A DNA stretch of 64,000 nt from CBDIDH01 sp965277595 (GTDB lineage: Bacteria > Planctomycetota > Planctomycetia > Isosphaerales > Isosphaeraceae), in NCBI GenBank assembly GCA_965277595.1, contig CBDIDH010000002.1:4588001-4652000 (forward strand). The letters run 5' to 3'. The position numbers were made by a program, and so were the translations under genes. Positions 60,359 through 64,000 of the stretch are shown in pieces. Position 1 is the first letter of the stretch. Every line of letters starts with the position of its first letter. The notes beneath the pieces were generated by a model. That model did not search any database. It saw only the letters and a list, made by a program, of their open reading frames with translations, and was not told where the DNA came from.

Positions 60359-60814
60359 TCATGAGGTCACTGGCGGCGATTGACCGGCCTGCTCCGCCAT
60401 CAAGGCCCGGGTCACCTCGGCCTTGAGCCGTCGGAGCACGCCGCCGAGCCCTCGAACGCGGAGCATTCCCAGGATCTCGGGAAGGCCGCAACGGTCGATC
60501 AGGTCGGCCTTGACCGAGAGCACATCCTCGGCGGTGGCGCCGGTCAGCCCTTCCACGAGGATCGAGACGAAGCCGCGGACGGTCGGGGCCTCGATCGGCG
60601 CATCGGCGTGAATCGCGACCCGGTCGCCCGCCAGTTCGACGAAAAGAAAGACCGGCGACTGACACTCCTCGACCCGATGCGCCGCGTCCTTGTGCTCGGA
60701 GAGCCGATCGGGCAACGGCGGCAGTCGCTTGGCGAAATCGATAAGCATCTCGATCCGCTCTTGCTTGTCCGCCTCGCCCAACTCCGCGACGATCTCATCG
60801 AGTTCCGTGGCCAA
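60359..60814 (-). CDS. sufE: cysteine desulfurase activator SufE
   Basis: A 151-residue protein with the SufE sulfur-acceptor Cys51 in RVEECQSPVFLFVE. FAKRLPPLPDRL lies upstream, followed by RGFVSILVEGLTGATAEDVL. It accepts persulfide from SufS and passes it to the SufBCD scaffold. No SufS gene lies in the window. It is separated from the rhodanese gene by an intergenic heptad hairpin. Confidence 0.93.
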   Translation of the reverse strand: MATELDEIVAELGEADKQERIEMLIDFAKRLPPLPDRLSEHKDAAHRVEECQSPVFLFVELAGDRVAIHADAPIEAPTVRGFVSILVEGLTGATAEDVLSVKADLIDRCGLPEILGMLRVRGLGGVLRRLKAEVTRALMAEQAGQSPPVTS

Positions 60815-60878
60815 GGTCAGGCCCTCGCGCTCGGGTTCGGGTTCGGGTCTGGGTCACGTTGCTCGATCGTTCTCAGCA

Positions 60879-60967
60879 GGACAGAGGGCAAAGGGCAAAG
60901 GACATAGGGCAAAATTTCAACATCTGTCCTCTGTCCTTTGCCCTCTGTCCTCTGCCCTTTTGCCCTT
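60879..60967. repeat. heptad-repeat palindrome (GGGCAAA family)
   Basis: Left arm: GGACAGA, GGGCAAA, GGGCAAA, GGACATA, GGGCAAA. The right arm is the complementary series TGTCCTC, TGTCCTT, TGCCCTC, TGTCCTC, TGCCCTT. Both arms keep a strict 7-bp period around a short AT-rich centre. A related copy lies at 39586-39660. It sits between two co-directional genes of the SUF-associated operon. Confidence 0.85.
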
Positions 60968-60980
60968 ACTAACTCAGCCG

Positions 60981-61835
60981 TCAGGCCCCCTTGGCAATCG
61001 GCATGCGGACAAGGTTGCCCCACTCGCACCACGACCCATCGTAATTCCGCACCTTCGGATAGCCAAGCAGGTACTTGAGAACGAACCAGCTCAGGCTCGA
61101 TCGCTCGCCGATCCGGCAATAGGCGACGACGTCATCGGCCGGCTTGAGACCGACCTCGCCCTCGTAAATCGCCTTCAACTCGTCGGCTGTTTTAAAGGTG
61201 CCGTCGTCATTCACCGCCCGCGACCAGGGAACATTCACTGCGCCCGGGATATGACCTCCGCGCAGCGAGCCTTCTTGCGGATAATCTTCCATGTGCAGCT
61301 TCTCGCCCGTGTACTCCTTAGGGCTTCGGACGTCGAGCAAGGGCTTGCCCGCCTTGAGGTGCGCCAGGACGTCGTCGCGGAAGATCCGGATCGCCGCTTC
61401 ATCGCCCGGGGAAACCTTGTACTCGGTGGCCGGATATTTGGGGACATCGGTACTCGTCGGCCGTTTCTCGTCGATCCAGAGCTTGCGACCGCCGTTCATG
61501 ACCCGGCAGTCCTCGTGTCCAAAAAGCCTGAAGGCCCAGAAGGCATAGCAGGCCCACCAGTTCGACTTGTCGCCATAAAAGACAACGGTCGTGTCGGGCG
61601 CGATCCCCGACCGCGCGCAGATCTCGGCGAACTTCTCGGCATTGATGTAGTCGCGGACAATCTGGTCCTGCAAGTCGCCTTGCCAGTCGATCTTGACAGC
61701 GCCTGGAACGTGGCCCATGTCGTAAAGCAAGACGTCCTCGTCACTTTCGACGATGCGAACCTTGGGGTCGTTCTTCTGTTCCTCGACCCAGTCGGCGGAG
61801 ACAAGGACTTCCGGGTGTGTGTAAGGCGTGGCCAT
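60981..61835 (-). CDS. sulfurtransferase (two-domain rhodanese)
   Basis: A 284-residue protein with two rhodanese domains; the ATG at 61835 follows AAGGGAG. The inactive N-terminal domain has HVPGAVKIDW and VVFYGDKSNWWACYAFWAF. The catalytic C-terminal domain has LLDVRSPKEYTGEK, GHIPGAVNVPW and the active-site loop YCRIGERSS with the persulfide cysteine near 238. It transfers sulfane sulfur from thiosulfate or mercaptopyruvate. Within this operon it may feed sulfur to Fe-S assembly. Confidence 0.92.
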   Translation of the reverse strand: MATPYTHPEVLVSADWVEEQKNDPKVRIVESDEDVLLYDMGHVPGAVKIDWQGDLQDQIVRDYINAEKFAEICARSGIAPDTTVVFYGDKSNWWACYAFWAFRLFGHEDCRVMNGGRKLWIDEKRPTSTDVPKYPATEYKVSPGDEAAIRIFRDDVLAHLKAGKPLLDVRSPKEYTGEKLHMEDYPQEGSLRGGHIPGAVNVPWSRAVNDDGTFKTADELKAIYEGEVGLKPADDVVAYCRIGERSSLSWFVLKYLLGYPKVRNYDGSWCEWGNLVRMPIAKGA

Positions 61836-61937
61836 GATCGGGCGGGCTCCCTTGGCGGACTCTCGGTTCAATTCAGTTTGCTGGCCGATTCCTGGTTGAT
61901 TCGAACGAGGGCTTTTCCCGTTCGGCATCATCCACGG

Positions 61938-63341
61938 TCAGGGCGTCTCTTTATCTTGATGACTCGCGGCCGTGATGGATTCGGACCGGCTCGACAGACC
62001 CGGGCTCAGCTCCAGCTTCTCGGCGACGGCCCCGCGGAGCGTTTCCTGGACAGGTTCCAGGGTGATCCGGTCATAGACGTTGGCGAAGAACCCTTCGACA
62101 ATCAGCCGGATGGCCGACTCGCGAGAGATTCCCCGCGCCTGGGCGTAAAAGAGCATTTCCTCGTCGACCCGACCCGCCGTCGCGCCGTGGGTACAGCGGA
62201 CGTCGTTGGCCTCGATTTCCAGGCCAGGAATCGAGTCGGCCCGCGCCGAGTCGGAAAGAACGAGATTGTCGTTCTTCTGATAGGCGTCGGTCCTCTGCGC
62301 GTCCTTCTCGACGCGGATCATTCCTTTCCAGACGACCCGGGAATGATCCTTCAGGCCAGCCTTGTACAGCAGGTCGCTAAAGGTATGCGGCGCCGCGTGG
62401 TCTTGCCGGGTGAAGTACGCGAGGTGCTGCCTGCCTGTCGTGAAGATCACTCCGTTGACCTGCGCCCGCGCCCCCTGCCCCCTCAGCGAAACTTCCTGAT
62501 TCACCTTCGCCAGCCGGGAACCCAGGCCGCCCACAGTCCACTGAATCGCCGCGTCGGGACCGACCAAAGCTCGCTCCCGGCTGAAGTGCCAGGTCTGGCT
62601 ATCCCAGTTCTGAATATTCACGAAGCGGAGCCTGCCCCCTCGGCCGACAAGGATTTCAACCGCTCCCGCGTGCAGGGCCTGAGCATCGCCTCGCCCTTGC
62701 CCGGCCGTCTCGCGAACAAAAGTCGCCTCGGCTCCGTCTTCCAGAACAACGAGCGTATGGTCCATCTCGACCCGCCCGTTCCCGGCGAGGCCAACGAGAC
62801 TGAACAAGGGCGCCTCGATCTTCACTCCCTTGGGCACATACAGCAGCGAGCCCCCCGTCCAGAAGGCCGCGTGCAACGCCGAGAGTGCGTCTTCATTGGG
62901 CGAGACCGCCCGCGTCAGCAAGAACCTCTTGACAAGTTCCGGGTGCTCCTTCACCGCCGTCTTGAGGTCGACGAAGACCGCGCCGTTGAGTCCGCTCGGA
63001 TCGGGACGCCGGGTCGTCTGGCCGTTGATCTGTTCGATCCCTGTGCCATAATGACCGCTCAGCGCCGCCCAGTTCGCTTCCAGCGCGGTCGCGTCTTCGG
63101 GTCGAACTTCTTGACCGATTTCCGGCGCGAAGTTGCCGAGTTTCAGGGCGCGAATATCGGTCCGACGCCATTCCTCATCGCGCGCCGACGGCCAGGCCTT
63201 GGCCTTGAAGATCTCGAACGCCTCTCGACGCCGATCGCGGAGCCATTCCGGCTCGTCGCGCGTCTTCAGGAAGGACTCAAAGGCCGCCTCGGTAAAGCCA
63301 CCAGTCGCGGCGGCGGGGTTGGTCACGGGTGCGCTGCTCAT
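61938..63341 (-). CDS. sufD: Fe-S cluster assembly protein SufD
   Basis: A 467-residue protein of the SufB/SufD family. The start at ATG 63341 is favoured over the TTG at 63383. It has a variable N-terminal helical domain (EWLRDRRREAFEIFKAKAWP, DEEWRRTDIRALKL) and a right-handed beta-helix core. The C-terminal signature is VRCTHGATAGRVDEEMLFYAQARGI, whose THGATxGxxDEE form is diagnostic. It forms the scaffold complex with SufB and SufC, neither of which is in the window. It is the first gene of this cluster. Confidence 0.93.
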   Translation of the reverse strand: MSSAPVTNPAAATGGFTEAAFESFLKTRDEPEWLRDRRREAFEIFKAKAWPSARDEEWRRTDIRALKLGNFAPEIGQEVRPEDATALEANWAALSGHYGTGIEQINGQTTRRPDPSGLNGAVFVDLKTAVKEHPELVKRFLLTRAVSPNEDALSALHAAFWTGGSLLYVPKGVKIEAPLFSLVGLAGNGRVEMDHTLVVLEDGAEATFVRETAGQGRGDAQALHAGAVEILVGRGGRLRFVNIQNWDSQTWHFSRERALVGPDAAIQWTVGGLGSRLAKVNQEVSLRGQGARAQVNGVIFTTGRQHLAYFTRQDHAAPHTFSDLLYKAGLKDHSRVVWKGMIRVEKDAQRTDAYQKNDNLVLSDSARADSIPGLEIEANDVRCTHGATAGRVDEEMLFYAQARGISRESAIRLIVEGFFANVYDRITLEPVQETLRGAVAEKLELSPGLSSRSESITAASHQDKETP

Positions 63342-63477
63342 CGGGGTGTTGATCTCACTTGAGGCCGAGCCATCTCCGGACAACGTCCTCGATGATTTCC
63401 ATTCAGAGCAGACCCGAAATGGGTCGGCGGGAAGTAAAGCTTAAAATTCTTTGGTTTGGATTGAGAGTGACGATCCA

Positions 63478-63840
63478 TCAGACTCGGGCCTGTGATCCTC
63501 GCTCACTCCTTGCAACGTGCTCGACGACTTTACCGGCAAGTTCCGCATAAATCCCTTCGACATATCGGTCGGAGGAGCAATAGCGGATACCCGTCAGCTC
63601 ATAATCGGTGCCAAGTCGGGAATTGGCCTCGTTCAGACCGTGATGGACCTCTTCGGCGATTTTTAGGGTCAAGGCGCGATCTTCTCGGGAACGCGTCTCT
63701 CCGGGAAGTGGAACCGCCTCAAGGGTGAACTCCACAGACGACGGACCTGCATCTTCAGCGAATCGAAGGCCCAGATAGTGATGATCGGGGCCGCTGATCC
63801 GTGTGACGATCTCGTATCCGTCGACCTTGTGGAATCGCAT
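63478..63840 (-). CDS. hypothetical protein, 120 aa
   Basis: A soluble protein I do not recognise. It starts MRFHKVDGYEIVTRISGPDH, has a central LGLRFAEDAGPSSVEFTLEA, a helix KIAEEVHHGLNEANSRLG, and ends VVEHVARSERG. It begins 8 bases after the stop of the partial gene at the right edge, so the two are co-transcribed. That spacing and size fit an immunity protein beside a toxin, but this is speculation. Confidence 0.65.
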   Translation of the reverse strand: MRFHKVDGYEIVTRISGPDHHYLGLRFAEDAGPSSVEFTLEAVPLPGETRSREDRALTLKIAEEVHHGLNEANSRLGTDYELTGIRYCSSDRYVEGIYAELAGKVVEHVARSERGSQARV

Positions 63841-63848
63841 GATAAGTC

Positions 63849-64000
63849 TCAGGCAGTCGAAGTCCAGGGAAAGCGGCGCTGGGCGGCCCGGTGTGCAAGG
63901 CGGTAGCCCGGTCCATGCTTGCGATTGAACCAGGCTTCCGCCGTTTCGTGCCTCAAAAGCTGAAGATCGTCCGGCCCGAACCGACCATTGCGAAGCCGTT
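63849..64000 (-). CDS. C-terminal end of an unidentified protein (partial)
   Basis: The minus frame entering from the right edge encodes RNGRFGPDDLQLLRHETAEA, then WFNRKHGPGYRLAHRAAQRRF, and stops at 63849-63851. The compact His/Arg-rich ending (HETAEAWF, HGPGY) resembles C-terminal domains of polymorphic or contact-type toxins, but too little is visible to assign a family. The 120-residue gene follows after 8 bases. Confidence 0.5.
   Translation of the reverse strand, partial: RLRNGRFGPDDLQLLRHETAEAWFNRKHGPGYRLAHRAAQRRFPWTSTA

Noticed and set aside
60690..63362. 890-residue open frame on the plus strand
   Set aside because: It lies antisense to sufE, the rhodanese and sufD, whose motifs are unmistakable. 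Long antisense frames are common in GC-rich DNA with GC-biased third positions.

Overview
The window is GC-rich DNA that looks like a planctomycete chromosome, most likely the Isosphaeraceae (Singulisphaera/Isosphaera-type). The grounds are the N-terminal LEQVEGRILLSG-type motif on a surface repeat protein, Lpx genes together with two Wza-like export proteins, a UbiA/TIM-barrel pair, and IS66, IS4, IS3 and ISKra4 elements. The genus assignment is inference. I saw no tRNA, rRNA or CRISPR array.

Layout. (1) 1-3.0 kb: the end of a GH3-type acyl-acid amido synthetase converges on an acyl carrier protein and an AlkP-superfamily phosphodiesterase. (2) 3.2-12.5 kb: a Wza-like lipoprotein converges on a seven-gene minus-strand operon led by a cobalamin riboswitch: cobN, a 61-aa membrane protein, an HEXXH membrane protein, a VIT/CCC1-type transporter, a ChlI-ChlD fusion, cobO and a [2Fe-2S] protein. 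(3) 12.8-22.7 kb: housekeeping metabolism and transport (acyl-CoA dehydrogenase, MFS, permease, GspF-like protein, dicarboxylate/amino-acid symporter, lipase, TIM-barrel isomerase). (4) 22.7-34.1 kb: an accessory region. A UbiA gene is followed by an island of hairpin repeats, an AT-rich DUF6714-like ORF, fragments of three other genes and an IS3 element. Then come a partial second UbiA copy, a sugar ABC transporter whose binding protein is circularly permuted, and stacked IS4/IS66 transposases beside a cadherin-like fragment. (5) 34.7-43.1 kb: CtpA protease, TsaD, HAD phosphatase, LpxD, LpxI, a cytidylate-kinase-like protein and a NagB-like deaminase. (6) 43.2-47.0 kb: a polysaccharide-export gene split by a complete ISKra4-type transposon that carries a passenger gene. 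(7) 47.0-55.9 kb: MFS, membrane protein, AT-rich islet, DUF255 thioredoxin-fold protein, LpxB and a degenerate sigma54-type regulator. (8) 56.0-58.5 kb: decayed genes. (9) 58.5-64.0 kb: an S24-type repressor and a SUF-associated operon (SufD, rhodanese, SufE, Rieske, SufT-like) ending in a clear terminator.

Together the genes describe B12 synthesis under B12 control, lipid A synthesis (LpxD, LpxI, LpxB), exopolysaccharide export and Fe-S assembly. Intergenic regions are seeded with palindromic repeats built from 7-bp units. Several genes have been broken, duplicated or rearranged by mobile DNA.
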